Source: Prorocentrum cordatum (taxonomy: Eukaryota > Sar > Dinophyceae > Prorocentrales > Prorocentraceae). Taken from it: 64,000 nt of DNA. Location of the stretch: positions 43,868-107,867 of the forward strand of contig CAUYUJ010000902.1 of the NCBI GenBank assembly GCA_963575745.1. The letters run 5' to 3'. The position numbers were made by a program, and so were the translations under genes. The notes under the pieces were generated by a model. The model was given only the letters and a program-made list of their open reading frames with translations, searched no databases and had not been told where the DNA came from. This document shows positions 62,960-64,000 of the stretch, in pieces. How positions within the stretch are numbered: position 1 is the stretch's first letter; the number at the start of each line of letters is the position of its first letter.

Positions 62960-63740
62960 TTTTCGGGCCCCGCTCGTTCCGAATCGTGCTCCCGCTGCAG
63001 CGCTGGCATCATTTCCGCCGGCGCCTGGGCTGCACGCCCGAGCCGGCGCGGCGCCTGGGCCGGCGCTCGGGCCGCCGGGTCCGGAGCCGGTTCCGGCCGC
63101 CCCCGGAAAATGGAGTTCCGAGGCGGCGCCGAAAAAACGCCATTCTAATACACATGTTTCTTTTGAAAATGCTCAATTTCTGCTTCCGGCGCCCGGGACG
63201 CCTCCTGGGCCGATTCCGACGCCCGGGCTGGCGCCCGAGCCGGCGCCCGGGCCAGACGCCCGAGCCGGCGCCCGGGCCGGCGCCCGGGCCGGGTCTGGCG
63301 CCGGAAAATCGAGTTCCGAGGCGGCGCCGAAAAAAGGCCATTCTAATACACATGTTTCTTTTGAAAATACTCAATTTCTGCTTCCGGCGCCCGGGCCTCC
63401 TGGGCCGATTCCGACGCCCGGGCTGGCGCCCGAGCCGGCGCCCGGGCCAGATGCCCGAGCCGGCGTCCGGGCCGGCACCCGGGCCGGGTCCGGAGCCGGT
63501 TCCGGCCGGCGCCGGAAAATCGAGTTCCGAGGCGGCGCCGAAAAAAGGCCATTCCAATACACATGTTTCTTTTGAAAATGCTGAATTTCTGCTTCTGGCG
63601 CCCGGGAAGCCTCCCGGGCTGATTCTGGCGTGCTTCCGCTCGTTCCGTATCGTGCTCCCGCTGCAGCGCTGGCCTCATTTCCGCGCTTCCGCTCGTTTCG
63701 ACTCGTGCTCCCGCTGCAGCGCTGGCGTCATTTCCCGTGC
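62960..63740 (+). repeat. About 200-bp tandem repeat, three units, with flanking 47-bp words
   Basis: GGAAAATSGAGTTCCGAGGC followed by GGCGCCGAAAAAA, CATTC and ACACATGTTTCTTTTGAAAA recurs at about 63105, 63303 and 63515. Between copies are CGCCCGGGCC/GGCGCCCGAG hexamer-like words. CGTGCTCCCGCTGCAGCGCT occurs at 62980, 63650 and 63705. The 347-codon plus frame 62532-63575 is the translation of these repeats. Confidence 0.8.
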
Positions 63741-63955
63741 CATGCCACGGCATGCATTGCAATGCTAGGTTGATACTACGCTTCGCGGTGTGCTCTTCTA
63801 CGCCATGCCACGCCGTGCTCTACAATGCGTCGCGTACCCTTTCGGGATCATTGCCCTGCTCGACATCCGACTGTGCGAGTAGAGAGGGGATCTGCGCCAT
63901 GGTAAAGGATGGGAGGGAGGGGTAGGATGTCAGATATGACGCGAGCGCACCTAAC

Positions 63956-64000
63956 TTGTCCTCCTCCTCCTCCTCCTCCTCCTCCTCCTCCTCCTCCTCC
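63956..64000 (+). repeat. CTC microsatellite running off the window
   Basis: Pure (CTC)n to the last base. Confidence 0.95.

Noticed and set aside
62532-63575. 347-codon plus frame with internal repeats
   Set aside because: The repeats are at DNA level (about 200 bp) with GC hexamers. Nothing suggests selection on the protein.

Overview
This window reads as nuclear DNA of a dinoflagellate. The evidence is high GC, very sparse coding sequence, dense tandem and dispersed repeats, degenerate Ty1/copia and LINE elements of dinoflagellate type, and a 22-nt motif at 9194-9215 (minus) that matches the dinoflagellate spliced leader at 18 of 22 positions. Nothing looks bacterial: there are no operons, ribosome binding sites or compact gene order. 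I found no tRNA, rRNA or CRISPR array. Most of the long open frames are low-complexity translations of repeats.

Layout. 1-9.2 kb: a composite repeat built on a CCAAGA/GGCCCC minisatellite, present in both orientations, surrounds two exon-like segments (1506-1751 and a METTL-type methyltransferase segment at 8749-9153, both minus) and the 5' half of a LINE (6.5-8.06 kb, minus). 9.2-28.6 kb: microsatellite blocks (CAT, GAC, CTC), at least three families of dispersed repeat (called R1, R2 and R3 here) and several short inverted-repeat elements. Three MITE-like families have readable target-site duplications. 28.9-31.4 kb: a decayed LINE with reverse transcriptase and an RNase H whose motifs are in permuted order. 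31.5-36.1 kb: more foldback elements, including a 153-bp near-perfect palindrome. 36.4-39.5 kb: minus-strand gene-like frames, one of them Nudix-like and broken by a shift at a G5 run. 40.9-42.5 kb: tandem repeats. 42.7-50.5 kb: a minus-strand hypothetical frame and a nearly full-length but dead Ty1/copia element (gag, protease, integrase, reverse transcriptase, RNase H). 51.3-55.6 kb: a four-unit tandem array with units of about 1 kb. 55.6-64 kb: microsatellites, more R1/R2 copies and a 200-bp tandem repeat.

How it fits together. Only the methyltransferase segment, the exon at 1.5 kb and perhaps the frames at 36-39 kb and 42.7-43.5 kb are candidate host genes. The methyltransferase segment begins just after the spliced-leader relict, which suggests it was once an mRNA copied back into the genome. 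Its 3' edge is a phase-0 GT donor at which the composite repeat begins. The exon at 1.5 kb has the same arrangement. This suggests the repeat may act as an intron-forming (introner-like) unit. The retroelements are broken by frameshifts, stops and lost catalytic residues. All family assignments are from reading motifs; no database search was possible.
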